64,000 bases of DNA, from NCBI GenBank assembly GCA_035772405.1, contig JAYKKM010000124.1, positions 1-64,000 of the forward strand, in the 5' to 3' direction. The notes beneath the pieces are model-generated. The model worked only from the letters and a program-made list of their open reading frames with translations, ran no database searches and was not told where the DNA came from. A program made the position numbers and the translations under genes. Source of the stretch: Chrysogorgia sp. JL179-B06. Lineage: Eukaryota; Cnidaria; Anthozoa; Scleralcyonacea; Chrysogorgiidae. Below are positions 26,603 through 39,600 of this stretch, in pieces. How positions within the stretch are numbered: position 1 is the first letter of the stretch; each line of letters begins with the position of its first letter.

Positions 26603-27438
26603 TAATTTTAAGTGTATGCAAAAAATAAATACTACTTTGTTTTCAAATAAAAAGAATGCTTTAAACACCAGTTGTATAGCAATATTTAAATCATATGTTC
26701 ATTTATGATTTTAAATTAAGAGCAAAATCAACATATATAGTTTAAAAGGAATCCATTTTAAGGGCCCCCTTTGTTCTAAAAAACCACTTCATTATTAATG
26801 CCTATCTAATTACTCTGCAATTTTGATAATTTTTGTTAACACCTTAGACTTGATCCTTGTTTTTACATTCAACAAGCCTTTACATTAATCCGCCCCCTTT
26901 GTAAAAACTAAGGTTTTATTTATATAAAAAAAACTAACTATAAAATACTGGACTAAAAATTGAGTTTATGATTGCATGTATAAATAATAATATCTAAACA
27001 TTATGTTTAGTGTGTATTTATGCTCCATGCATAGCTAAATTTTATGATGATTTAGCAAGAATATGATCGATTTTAAATAAGTAATTTTTAGTAATTTATC
27101 CTCTTCATTAAAAAGGCGTGCAATTAATATGAATTCATTATTAAATAAAACATAAAAAAGATTAAGGCAGAAGGTAAGTGGTTTTAAAATGTAAAAAAAT
27201 TTATTAAAAATCAACTTATAAATAAAAAACAATAAAGTATAATAAAAAGATAATAAAAAAAATAAATGATTACAAAAGTTTAGCTATAAATAACAGTAGT
27301 AAGTAATATTTAGATGGTTAAGGATAGAACAATAAATCCTTATGAATTAAAAATACAAAAATTGATGATATGAACACTTTAAAAACAAAATAACATATAC
27401 CATGATGGATTTTATTAAAAAATGGGTAGGGGAGAGCA

Positions 27439-28546
27439 ATGAAAAGAATGAATAAATGCATCTTTTTTACTTTAAACACTTATATCTAGTACATTTTTAC
27501 CTTATTTAAACTATTAATGTAAAGTCAATAACTAATTTTCCAAGAGTAGAAACATGAACAAGAAATTAAGGACATCTAAGTGATGGTGAACGTAGTTTTA
27601 TGTTTGAGGATAGCAGGGGCAATTTATGATCAGCTAGAAATGGCACTCATCTTTAAAAAATCTGTAATGATAAAAATAAAGATAATGTCGTTAGTGTTAG
27701 AAACTACAATTAAAGCGATTGTTGGAATGACTAAAATTACTGATCATGAAATTATACCAATCCCCGCAGGTTCATGCACAATCCTTAATGTCACTGCTTT
27801 AAAAAACCCGGCAATATGGTCAAACCCTTCCAACTAACACTGGAGGTACAACATTAACTTATTTTTATGGTGGTCTCACTTAGTGATGGTGATTTAAAAG
27901 CAACAGCAACCCATTACTAAGAATGGCACAACTGCTTTTGCAAATTTTAACATAGTTGTTAGTGGCATGGATCCTATCCTACCAAAGCTAAGACCAAAGT
28001 ACAAAGAAAGCAAACAAATTTGAAAACCGGTATTCACCTGATGGTGTTAATTCTAGAACACCCATTTTATTTCAAAAATATAAAAATGTTTAAAACACAA
28101 TTTGAGGCAAGGATAATAAAGAATATTTTAGATAAAATAAATGAATTTGAAAATAAATATGATGAAATTTCATATACAATTTTTGAAAATTTAGAATTAA
28201 ATAACATTATACTTAATGATAAAAACACACATCATTCCTTTGGGTGAATTTACTTGCAAATTATTTTATTCTGAATCAAGTGACAAAACTAAAAAATGAA
28301 GAATATGAACAAGAAAACATTAGATTAAGTTCTACTAAAAATCGTCAAAAATGAACAAATTGATTTAATAAAAATAAATATAATGAGTCCTTTGTGAAAA
28401 AAATATTAGATGATATTTTAAAAATAACTAAAAAAATGGTTGCTGTTTCATATTGAAAAGATGATAATGAATTAAATTGGCAGTTTTACTACTCGTTATC
28501 TAAAGTAGGTAATATAATTATCCATTCTTTAGATGAGACTGAATAA
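27439..28546 (+). pseudogene. R-type short surface relative, copy D
   Basis: Near-identical to copy G (50999-52100) with a few extra indels. It has one blade repeat (near 27600), the 'IKAIVGMTKITDHEIIPIPAG' block and the unrecognised C-terminal block ending at TAA 28544-28546. The frame is broken in the leader and in the middle. Confidence 0.55.
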
Positions 28547-28766
28547 TTTATATATAAACATACAAAATCACTTAAACAATTATTACACATATCCTTATTA
28601 AAATTATGATAATTAAAAACAAACTTCCTTTTGTTTTATTAATATTTATTAGAACATATGCACAATGGTTTCCTTAACATTTAAAACATCAAAAATCATG
28701 TTCATTTAATTTTTTCCAACAAAATCTCTTTATTTGCTTTAATGGATTTTATGCGATACTGGAAGT

Positions 28767-30655
28767 ATGAAAATATATGAATGCAGATATTAAATATTTC
28801 AAAAACATATGTCTTAATCCAAAAAAATTAAGAGCTGAGATCGCTGCCAACTTATACAATAAATTTGGAATAAAAGTTGGAAAAAGCGAGCAAAGATCAT
28901 GCACTCATTCACTTCCTAAAGTAGCGGAATTAATTGATGAAATTGCGGGCGATAAACGTAAAATGCTAATTGAGTTTAATATACCCGCTTCAAAGAAAAA
29001 AATGATTTTATAGTTTTAGGTAAAAATAGAAATAAAAAACCTTCAGCCTGAATACTTGTCTTAAGCAATAAGGTGATACAACAGAAAAAGCATGAAATGA
29101 ATTTAGGATTGGCAAGTATATAGATTCTCATCCATCAGAACAAGCTAATGATTACAAAGATAGATTAAATCATGAAATGGGTTTAATTAAAAGTGTTGAT
29201 ATTAAATCAGGAGCATTTCTATTTAATTTAAAAACTAAGGATTCTCCCTTATATTCCAATTCTTATAAAGATGCCCTGGAGAAGGCAACTCTGTATAGTT
29301 TCCTAGATAAAGAGCAACTAGCTTTAAAAATAGAAGAACATCCTTACATTAAGGATGGGTAATCTGTGCTTGAATTTTTTAAATCAGCAAAGTGATCTCC
29401 TTCTAAGCATTTTAAAGAAATAGTAGAAAGTGAATTTAAAAACCTGAAATTACTTGGAAGTCAAAAAATAATATTTAATAAAATTCAGAGATTCATTCAA
29501 TCATATAACAAGGAAAATAAGGTGACTTTTATCATTTCTGGAGCTCCACATTCTGGAAAAACCATTGTTGCTTTTAAATTATTGATGCTAATGATAAAAG
29601 ATTTAAATCTTAATATTCAATTAGTGGTCCCTGGACAAGAACTCGCGAAGCTATTAGGCATGGTCTTAAAGAAAGTGTCTTAACAGGAAGAATTTCTGGT
29701 TCAAATGTATGAAAAGATAATGAATTAACAATTATTGATAAGGCTCATAAAGCAATTGGAAGGGGTGCTGGTAAAATTAACTACCAAAGAATGTACAAAC
29801 AATTAAGATTTATAATTATATTTATAGATAATGACCAAGTTATTAATAAAAAAGGAATGAAAAAGAAGACATTATAAAAATTGCCAAAACAAATATGCAC
29901 AATGTTTATTCATATAATCTAGAAGAGAATTTTAGAAATGCCGGAGAAAGGGTTTTACTTGATTGAATTGACCATGTTATATATCGTAAAGAAACAATTA
30001 ATAATGGTTTTAAATACAACCAGGAAAAATGTTAATAAAATATTTAAAATACAAGCTTTATGGATATAATGATGTAAATACATTTGCTAAAACATCCTTT
30101 GAATATCATCAAGAAAATAATAGTACTAGATTTTTGTTATTTTGACATAAACCTTTTTATATAGGACCAGCCGATTAAAAATGGTAACATTCCCTTCCAT
30201 ATTAAAATAGGTAATTATAATTTTACCTGAAATCCCAATGAAGAATGATGAAGTAAACAAATTATTGCTGATAAGTAACATATCATAATGAAATAAAAGA
30301 ATATGCTAATGATTGCAAGATGTTTTTAACAGGAACCCCTAAGCCAGGATATATAGCTTATTTGAATCATATCTAGGGATATGAATTTGATAACATATTT
30401 GTTTACATCCCAAAAGTACTAACTTTTAAAAATAATGAAATTGTTTTTCATCGCCAGGAACTTGCAAAAGAAGTTAAAAGGTCTCCAACCTGAGCACCAC
30501 ACTCAAAATCAAAAGATGTTATTAACAAAAGTGTTTATAAATGGAATAAAAAATTCTTTTTAAAGAGATTAAAAGTGATGTTGACAGAGGAACAAAGTCA
30601 ACACATGTTTTTGCTGAGGATAAAGCTCTAAATAATGATTTACTTAATGCCCTAA
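28767..30655 (+). pseudogene. DUF2075-type nuclease-helicase, copy D
   Basis: Colinear with copy G, without the 310-base deletion of copies C and F. Breaks: one extra base after the fifth codon, the shared A7 frameshift at about 28997-29003, and later stops including a TAG near 30375. Walker A reads 'SGAPHSGKT' (Gly to His) and Walker B reads DKAH, so ATP hydrolysis would be doubtful even if the frame were intact. Confidence 0.65.
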
Positions 30656-31386
30656 AAAATTTTATAAATATCTACATCCTCACTTTTTTTCTTAATGTAA
30701 GAAGCTGTAGTTTCAATATTAGAGTGGTCCATTGATAAAGAAATGTCATAAATAAGAAGCACCCTTGGAATAATAATACTTTGCATAACCCCTCCTAAAC
30801 ATATGAGGAGTGGTTTTTTTTATTTAAAGGCAATTTCAAAATTCTTTTATATAAATTGCGATAGTGATAATTAAATAGTCGGCCCTTGATTTTTTCAGTA
30901 TAACTTGTAAGTTCAGAGCAAAGTCAATTTGACATCTTTACAATTCTTTCTTTCTTTCCCTTACCATTTATTTTAATATGGTTGCGATAAATGTCATCTT
31001 CCTTTAATACTTAAAAGCTCTTCGGATCTAATTCCAGTTTCAAATAATAATCTTATTATTAATCGCATCTGAATTCTTGTTTTACAATTTGGGTTAACCT
31101 TTTTAAGAAGATCATTATATTCTTGAAAGGTGATGTAGTCTTTAACTTTTTCATCCCTTTTAGGAAGGGTTAGTTCATGTTTTCTTTCATCTTTAAGAAA
31201 TTCATAATTGCTTTTAATAGCAGAGACAATAACTTACATTGGATTATTAGAATAATCAGGAAGTGATGTGTATAACTTTCTGTAATCTAAGTCATAATAT
31301 TCAAGTTTCATGGCATATTTGTTGTATGTAATAATAGTTTTTGAGCAAAATACTTTGATTTTTTTTAAATAATCTGGATATTTCAT
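30652..31386 (-). pseudogene. tyrosine recombinase, copy D, nonsense mutation
   Basis: It has the same TAA after 'SNNPM' as copies C and F, plus an extra base near 30760. The upstream leader differs slightly: the frame beginning at a TTG inside the invertible element continues directly into 'MKYPDYLKK', so an N-terminally extended form would be possible here. Confidence 0.6.
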
Positions 31387-31413
31387 ACAAAAGAATGATA
31401 AAAAAAAATACAG

Positions 31414-31523
31414 ATAACCTTTGTTTTCTGTCCCATTTAATACACCTTTCAAGAGAAATTATACCACTTATAGTATCTTAAATGGTATTAATTTTTAATA
31501 TTTATGTAGTAAACAAAGGTTAT
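31414..31523. promoter_or_regulatory. invertible-type start/promoter element, copy D
   Basis: Perfect 13-bp arms at 31414-31426 and 31511-31523. The interior matches copies C and F, with minus-strand ribosome site and MGQKTKV start codon. Confidence 0.7.
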
Positions 31524-32123
31524 ATGCATTTTTGAAGCTTTTGCAGGAATTGGAGCACAAAATAAAGCCATTAAAAATATTAGAAAATATACTAATTCAG
31601 CATTTAAAATTGTTAAAACTAGTGAATGAGATGCAAGAGCTATAATGGCATGCTCACAAATTCATAAAGATGTAAAAAAAATGGGATATAAAAAATAGAT
31701 AACTACCTTTTTATCAAAACTTTTTTATTAGATTCAAAGAAACCCTCTCAAATTTGTAGAAAACCTCTTGATTTTAAGTCCCATTTAATAGTAGCCAATA
31801 AAGTCCTCAATAATTATCCAGACATTCGCAATATAAAAAGATAAGGATATAAAAAACACGGATCTTAAAACACGTTCTTTTCCAGGTCAAGGGGTTTCAG
31901 TAGCTAACATGGAAAGAGAGGTAAAGGAATAAACTAAAATGCAAATTCTACATCTAATTTTATTTGAGAAATATACCAAATATTAGATGATGCTAGATCT
32001 AAAAAAAACTACCCAAATATCCACTAATGGAAAACGTAAAAAATTTAATTGGTGTTAACCACGCAAAGGATTACATTAAATGAAAGGATGTCCTTAAAAA
32101 ATAGGGTGTATTACATATACAAA
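31524..32123 (+). pseudogene. truncated C5-cytosine methyltransferase, copy D
   Basis: Nearly identical to copies C and F. The opening 'FEAFAGIGAQNKAIKNIRK' is intact, the frame is lost around 31670-31700, and the sequence ends at the shared junction with the box at 32124. S4 begins 130 bases later. Confidence 0.55.
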
Positions 32124-32252
32124 AGATTAGGGCTGAAGGTAAGTGGTTTTAAAATAAAAAAATATTTATTAAAAATCAACTTATAAATAAAAAACAATAA
32201 AGATAATAAAGTAAAAGACAAATGATTACAAAAAAATTAAAAAGGGAGAGTA

Positions 32253-34148
32253 ATGAAAAGAATTAATAAACGCATTTTTTGTACTTTAACACTTATATCT
32301 AGTACATTTTTACCTTATTTAACTATTAATGCAAAGGTAACAGCTAATATTCCAAGAGCAAAAATATGAACAGAAGATTCAGGAAATATAAACAATGGTT
32401 ATGATGGTTTTATGTTTGAGGATAGGAAGGGCAATTTATGATCGGCTGGACTTAGTACTCCTCTTCAAAAATATAACTATAGTACTAGCAGATGAGACTC
32501 AAGTCTTGAAACTAGCGGAAATCTAAAGAATGGAGATGGTGGTTTTATGTTTCAAGATAAGAGGGGCAATTTATGATCAGCGGGACGTGGCAGTCCTCTT
32601 CAAAGATATGATTATAGTACTAGCAGATGAGACTCAAGTGCTCAAACTAGCGGAAATCTAATAAGGGGTTATGGTAGTTTTATGTTTCAAGATAAGAGGG
32701 GTAATTTATGATCAGCGGGACGTGGCACTCCTCTTCAAAGATATGATTATAGTACTAGCAGATGAGACTCAAGTGCTCAAACTAGCGGAAATCTAAGTAA
32801 TGGTATTGGTGGTTTTATGTTTCAAGATAAGAGGGGCAATTTATGATCAGCTGGAGCTGGCACTCCTCTTCAAAAATATGACTATAGTACTAGCAGATGA
32901 GACTCAAGTCTTGAAACTAGCGGAAATCTAAAGAATGGTGATGGTGGTTTTATGTTTCAAGATAAGAGGGGCAATTTATGATCGGCTGGACTTGGCACTC
33001 CTCTTCAAAAATATGATTATCAAAATAATAGGTGAGAGACAGATGAAGCAATAAAAACAACAAATGCAGGAACCCTAAGCAATGGTACTGGTGGTTTTAT
33101 GTTTCAAGATAGCAAGGGCTATTTATGATCAGCGGGACTTGGCACTCCTCTTCAAAAATATGATTATCAAAATAATAGGTGAGAGACAGATGAAGCAATA
33201 AAAACAACAAATGCAGGAACCCTAAGCAATGGTACTGGTGGTTTTATGTTTCAAGATAGCAAGGGCTATTTATGATCAGCGGGACGTGGCACTCCTCTTC
33301 AAAAATATGACTATGGTAATAGCAAGTGAGAGACAGATGATGACATTGCCGGAAATCTAAGCGATGGTTTTAGTGGTTTTATGTTTGAAGATAGCAAGGG
33401 CTATTTATGATCAGCGGGACGTAACACTAAACTTCAAGTAATGTACAGTGACAAAGATGTAGCTAGTGTTATAGCCTTAATTCAAGCAAATAGCGGAATG
33501 GCTAAAATTGCTACTGATAAAATTTTGCCAATACTTACAAGTTCAATCACACCATTTGATGCTAATGCTTTAAGCTCATTAGGAACTGGTGGAACCTTTC
33601 CAACTAACATTAGAGACACAACCCTAACTTATGCTCACAGGGGCATTACAAGTGATGGTGCTTTAGTTGTTACTGTAAAAATTGATAAGGGAAGAGCAAC
33701 TGCTTTTGCAAGTTTTACTGTAGTTGTGAGTGGCATGAATCTTGCCAAGGTAAAAAAAGAAGCAAACAAGTTCAAAAACTTTAATTCAACTGATAGTCTT
33801 AACTCTGTAGCAGCCCTTTTACTTAAAAATATAGGAAATGTTAAAACACAATTTGAGGCAATAACTGGTTATAAAGCCCCTAGTCTGACTGATGGCTATA
33901 GCATTTCCAAGATAATTGTTAAAACAGCTTTAGATATTAAAACAAAAAAAGTGGTTTATACTGTCACCATAAGTGATACTAATAGTAACACCGCAACCAA
34001 GGATATTGTTGTTACCTTTGGTGTCTCAAAAGATGAGGGTTTATCAAGAGGAGCAATAGCGGGCATTATAATCGGTTCTATTCTTGGGGTAGGTATATTA
34101 GGATTTTTAATATACCATCTTTTTAAAAAAATAAAAATAAAACATTAA
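32253..34148 (+). CDS. surface protein S4: 8-blade repeat protein with C-terminal anchor
   Basis: The only S gene with an unbroken frame: 632 codons including stop, with TGA as Trp. A GGGAG ribosome site sits 6 bases before the ATG. Residues 1-28 form a Sec-type signal peptide (MKR.., hydrophobic core, ending near 'INAK') without a lipobox Cys. Eight ~44-residue repeats follow to about residue 390, each 'FMF[EQ]D..G.LWSAG..TPLQ.YDY....W'; the spacing and motif recall the two-component-regulator propeller (Reg_prop)/Kelch type, so an eight-bladed beta-propeller is plausible. A beta-rich domain (about 430-590) resembles the repeats of mycoplasma lipoprotein-17-type variable surface proteins. 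One membrane helix and a basic 'FKKIKIKH' tail end the protein. Probably an outward-facing surface antigen or binder; the ligand is unknown. Confidence 0.8.
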
Positions 34149-34296
34149 TAATTTTTAAAAATATTCAATCAAAATAAATGTTGCATTACTGTTAAATAAA
34201 AAGAATGCTTTAAACATTAATTGTGTAGCAAGATTTAAACCATATATTCATTTATTGTTTTTAAATTAAAAAAAAATAAACATATATAGTTTAAAA

Positions 34297-34325
34297 GGAA
34301 CCCATTTTGAAGGGTTCCTTTTTTT
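34297..34325 (+). terminator. rho-independent terminator after S4
   Basis: Perfect stem GGAACCC / GGGTTCC around an 8-base loop, followed by seven T residues, 148 bases after the S4 stop. Confidence 0.85.
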
Positions 34326-34878
34326 GTTCTAAAAAACCACTTTATTATTAATGCCAATCTAATTACTCTGTAGTGTGGCTAATTTCTATTCACATCTTAG
34401 GCTTGATCCTTGTTCTTACATTCAACAACCTTTTGCATTAATCCGCCCCCTTTGTAAAAACTAAGGTTTATTTATATAAAAAAACTAACTAAAATATTTG
34501 ATTAAAAATTGAGTTGAGGGTTGATTGTATAAATAATGATATCTAATGTTATGTTTAGTGTGTTTTTATACTCCGTGCATAGCTAAATTTTATGATGCTT
34601 TAACAAGAATATGATGATTTTAAATAAGTAATTTTAGTAATTTATCACCTTCATTAAAAAAGGTGTAAAATTATTGTGAATTCATTATTAATAAAACATA
34701 AAAAAGATTAAGGCAGAAGGTAAATGGTTTTAAAATGAAAAAACATTTATTAAAAATCAACTTATAAATAAAAAACAATAAAATATAATGAAAAGATAAT
34801 AAAAAAAAGACAAATAATTACAAAAGTTTAACTATAAATAACAGTAATAAGTGATTTAAAGATTGGAAAAGGAGAGCA

Positions 34879-35600
34879 ATGAAAAGAATTAATGATTAAT
34901 TCTTTTTTTACTTTAATACTTATATCTAGTACATTTCTACCTTATTTAAACTATTAATGCAAAGAGAACAACTAATACTCCATGAGTAAAAAAATGAACA
35001 GAAGATTCAGAAAATCTAAAGGGTGTTTTTCATAGTTTTATGTTTGGAGATAGCAGGGGCAATTTATGATTAGCTAGAAATGGCACTCCTCTTCAAAAGA
35101 TCTGTAATGATAACAATAAAGACAATGTCGTTAGTGCTAGAACTACAATTAAAGCAATTGTTGGAATGACTAAAATTACTGATCATGAAATTATACCAAT
35201 CCCTGCAGGTTCAAACTCAACCCTTAATGTCACTGCTTTAAAAAACCCGGCGATATGACCAAACCCTTCCAACTAACACTAGAGGTACAACCTTAACTTA
35301 TTCTCATGGTGGGCTCACCTAGTGATGGTGATTTTAAAAGCAACAGCAACCCATTACTAAGAATGGCATAACTGCTTCTGCATATTTTAACATAGTTTGT
35401 TAGTGGCATGGATTTTGCCAAAGCTAAGACCAAAGTACAAAGGAAGCAAACAAATTTGAAAACCGGCATTCACCTGATGGTGTTAATTCTAGAACACCCA
35501 TTTTATTTCAAAATATAGAAAATGTTAAAACATAATTTGAGGCAAGAATAATAAAGAATTTTAGATAAAATAAATAGATTTAAAAATCAATATGATAAAA
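34879..35600 (+). pseudogene. R-type short surface relative, copy E
   Basis: Ribosome site GGAGAG and ATG are present, but the leader is stopped after two codons ('..AATGATTAA'). One blade repeat, the R-specific 'IKAIVGMTKITDHEIIPIPAG' block and part of the terminal domain follow. The C-terminal block is cut short and fused to recombinase sequence near 35600, as in copy B. Confidence 0.5.
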
Positions 35601-35834
35601 ATGCCTATAACTTTTAATAGCAGATACAACAATTCACATTGGATTATTAGAATAATCAGGAAGTGATGTGTATAACTTTCTATAATCTAAATCATAATAT
35701 TCAAGTTTCATGGCATATTCGTTGTATGTAATAATAGTTTTTGAGCCAAATCCTTTGATTTTTTTAAATAATCTGGATATTTCATACAAAAGAATGATAA
35801 AAAAAATACATATAACCTTTGTTTTCTGTCCCAT
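35600..35834 (-). pseudogene. 5' fragment of tyrosine recombinase fused to MGQKTKV leader, copy E
   Basis: An A7 run (A8 in C, D, F and G) puts the MGQKTKV peptide of the invertible element in the same frame as the recombinase N-terminus. The frame reads MGQKTKV, then a hydrophobic linker, then 'YAMKLEYYDLDYRKLYTSLP', through a TGA (Trp) and out into R-gene sequence. All catalytic residues are missing. Confidence 0.6.
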
Positions 35835-35921
35835 TAAATACACCTTTCAATGGAAATTATACCACTTATACTACCTTAAATAGTATCAATTTTTAATATT
35901 TATGTAGTAAACAAAGGTTAT
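35812..35921. promoter_or_regulatory. invertible-type start/promoter element, copy E
   Basis: Arms 35812-35824 and 35909-35921 are perfect over 13 bp, and outside them the flanks also match for three more bases (CAT/ATG), the longest symmetry among the copies. Confidence 0.7.
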
Positions 35922-36527
35922 ATGTATTTTTGAAGCTCTTGCAGGAATTGGCGCACAAAATAAAGCCATTAAAAATATTAGATAGTATACTAATTCAGCA
36001 TTTAAAATTGTTAAAACTAGTGAATGAGATGCAAAAAGGGCTATAATGGCATGCTCACAAATTCATGAAGATGTAAAAAAATGAGATATAAAAAAAATAG
36101 ATAACTATCTTTTATCCAAAACTTTTTCATTAGATTCAAAGAAACCTTCTCAAATTTGTAGAAAGCCTCTTGATTTTAAGTCCCGTTTAATAGCAGCCAA
36201 TAAAGTTCTTGATAATTGTCCAGACATTCGTGATGTAAAAGGTAAGGATATAAAAGATATTGATCTTATAACATATTCTTTTCCATGTCAAGGGCTTTCA
36301 GTAGCTAACATGGGAAGAGATAAAGGAATAAACAAAAATGCAAATTCTACATCTAATTTTATTTGAGAAATATATCTAATCCTCGATGATGCTAGATCTA
36401 AAAAAATAAAACTACCCAAATATCTACTAATGGAAAATGTAAAAAATTTTATTAGTATTAAACATAAAAAAGATTACATCAAATGAAAGAATGTCCTCAA
36501 AAAATCTGGATATATTACATATACAAA
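35922..36527 (+). pseudogene. truncated C5-cytosine methyltransferase, copy E
   Basis: Reads 'FEALAGIGAQNKAIKNIR', then TAG where the intact gene has AAA. Downstream it stays close to the intact gene, including 'SFPCQGLSVANMGRDKG' and 'LPKYLLMENVKNFISI', and ends 'SGYITYT' at the shared junction. It is the best preserved of the truncated copies and lacks motif VIII, the target-recognition domain and motifs IX-X. Confidence 0.65.
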
Positions 36528-36665
36528 AGATTAGGGCAGAAGGTAAATGATTTTAAAATGTAAAAAAAATTTATTGGGAATCCATTCATAAATAAAAAAA
36601 CAATTAAAGATAATAAAGAAAAAGATGATTACAAATGATTACAAAAAAATTAAAAAAGGAGAGAA

Positions 36666-39600
36666 ATGAAAAGAATGAATAAACACATCTTTTTTGCTTT
36701 AACAGTTATATTTAGTATGTTTGTACCTTATTTAACTATTAATGCAAAGGCAACAACTAATATTCCAAGAGCAAAAACATGAACAGAAGATTCAGGAAAT
36801 CTAAAAAATGGTCGCGGTAGTTTTATGTTTGAAGATAGCAAGGGCAATTTATGATCAGCTGGATATGGGACTGCTCTTCAAAAATATGACTATAGTACTA
36901 GCATGTGAAAGACAAGTGATGACATTGCCGGAAATCTAAGCAATGGTGATGGTGGTTTTATGTTTCAAGATAAGAGGGGCAATTTATGATCAGCTGGATA
37001 TGGGACTGCTCTTCAAAAATATGACTATAGTACTAGCATGTGAAAGACAAGTGATGACATTGCCGGAAATCTAGGTATTGGTGATAATGGTTTTATGTTT
37101 GAAGATAGCAAGGGCAATTTATGATCAGCTGGATATGGGACTGCTCTTCAAAAATATGACTATAGTACTAGAACATGAGACTCAAGTGCTCCAGTTAACG
37201 GAAATCTAAGCAATGGTGATGGTGGTTTTATGTTTCAAGATAAAAGGGGCAATTTATGATCAGCTGGATATGGCACTCCTCTTCAAAAATATGACTATGA
37301 TAATAGTAGATGAAAAACAGATGCAGATAATGCAATTAAAGGAAATATAAGTTATGGTCGCGGTGGTTTTATGTTTCAAGATAAAAGGGGCAATTTATGA
37401 TCAGCTGGATGAGGGTCTCCTCTTCAAAAATATGATTATATTAAAAATAAATGAAAAACAAGTCCAGAAATTGCCGGAAATCTAAGTAATGGTCACAGTG
37501 GTTTTATGTTTCAAGATAAAAGGGGTAATTTATGATCAGCTGGAAATAACACTCCTCTTCAAAAATATAACCATGGTACTAGCAGGTGAGAGGCGGGTCC
37601 TGCAATTGAAGGAAATATAAGTTATGGTCGCAGTGGTTTTATGTTTCAAGATAAAAGGGGCAATTTATGATCAGCTGGAGTTGGGACTGATCTTCAAAAA
37701 TATGATTATAGTGCTAATAGGTGAAAAACAAGTTCTCCAGTTAGAGGAAATTTAATCAACGGTGCTAGTGGTTTTATGTTTGAAGATAGCAAAGGCAATT
37801 TATGATCAGCTGGAGCTGGCACTCCTCTTCAAGTGTTGTATAGTGACAAAGATGTATCTAGTGTTATAGCTTTAATTCAAGCAAATACTGGAATGACCAA
37901 GGATACCATCTGATGCTATTTCACCAGTACGATATAGACATGCAAATTTGATGCTAATGTTTTAAGCTTATTAGGCATTGGCGGAACCTTCCCAAAAAAT
38001 ACTAAGGGCACAACCCTAACCTTATGCTCATGGGGGCATTACAAGTGATGGTCCTTTAGTTGTTACTGTAAAAATTACTAAGGGCACAGCAACTGCTTCT
38101 TGCAACATTCACTGTGGATGTTAGTGGCATTAATGCAGCTAAGAAAGATAAAATTCAAGAAGCTAATTTACAAGTACTTAAAACTAAGCTAATTGGTGGC
38201 ATTGTTACAAAAGCTGCTGATAAAGTGGGAGCCATTGCAGTTCGTATTAAAGATGCAGCATCCCTTAAAGCAGGAACCGGCATTGATCTTTCTAGGCTAA
38301 CTGCTTCTTCAACATATGCAATTTTAGCAAGTGGAGATAAAGATACTGGAATAATTACTATTAGTGTAATAATGACAACAGATGGTGCAACAGTTCCAAA
38401 ATCACCACCAGTTACTCACAATATTAACCATAAGAGTGATGCTGCTATTGATGCTGAAGTACAAAATAATGCAGATGCAGGTAGTATTAAAACTATAATT
38501 GAAGCAATAACTGGAGTGAAAAAAACTTCTAATGTTGATATTCCAGTAGTAGCTGCAGACACACCATTTGATGTCGTTGCTTTTAAAACACTTGGTGGAA
38601 GTAATGGAGTCTTTCCAGGTACTAAGGGCACAACCCTAACTTATTCTCATGGGGGCATTACAAGTGATGGTGATTTAACTGTTACTGTAAAAATTACTAA
38701 GGGCACAGCAACTGCTTCTGCAACATTCACTGTGGATGTTTCTGGAATTGATGTAGTTAAGAAAGATAAAATTCAAGAAGCTAATTTACAAGCACTTAAA
38801 ACGCAACTAACTGGTGGTGCTGTTACAAAAATTACTGATAAAGTGGGAGCCATTGCAGTTCGTATTAAAGATGCGGCATCCCTTAAAGCAGAAACCGGCA
38901 TTGATCTTACTAAACTAGCTAATTCTTCAACATATGTAATTTCAGCAGCAGCAAATGGGACTTCTGGAACAATTACTATTAGTGTAATAATGACAACATC
39001 TGGAGCAGCATCTGAAATATCAGAAGTAGTCACTTACACTTTCTATCATAAGAGTAATGATGATGTTGATGCTGCAAATAAAGCAGATGTAGTAGATACA
39101 AATAGTATTAAAGTTACAATTGAAAATATTATTGGAATAACCAAGGATACCACTGATGCTATTTCACCAGTAGATATAGACACACTATTTGATGCTAATG
39201 CTTTAAGTTCATTAGGAACTGGTGGAATCTTCCCAAGTGATATTAAGGACACGACCTTAACTTATGCTCACGGGGGCATTACAAGTGATGGTGATTTAAC
39301 TGTTACTGTAAAAATTACTAAGGGAAAAGCAACTGCTTTTGCAAATTTTAACATAGCTATTGGTGGCATAAATCTTGGCAAGGTAAAAAAAGAAGCAAAC
39401 AAATTCAAAAACTTTAATTCACCTGATAGTCTTCACTCTGTAGCAGCCATTTTACCTAAAAATATAAAAGATGTTAAAACACAATTTGAGGCAATAACTG
39501 GTTATAAAGTCCCTATCCTAACTGATGGTTATAGCATCTCTAGGGTAATTGTTAAAACAGCTTTAGATCCTAAAACAAAAAAAGCAGTCTATACTATAAC

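Larger units (their letters stand above)
8951..32252. repeat. ~23-kb tandem block, first copy
   Basis: Order: S1, R, recombinase stub, element, truncated methyltransferase, S2, R, DUF2075, recombinase, element, truncated methyltransferase, S3, R, DUF2075, recombinase, element, truncated methyltransferase. The second copy at 32253-55700 has the same order. Gene-to-gene offsets are 22.94-23.02 kb before the S3/S6 repeat array and about 23.56 kb after it, because S6 has one more 627-bp unit. The sequence left of it (4481-8748) matches 27950-32123, so the block extends further left. Confidence 0.85.

Noticed and set aside
28020..28247. Separate 75-codon gene at 28020
   Set aside because: It is part of the decayed R gene copy D, continuous in sequence with the block open in copy G.
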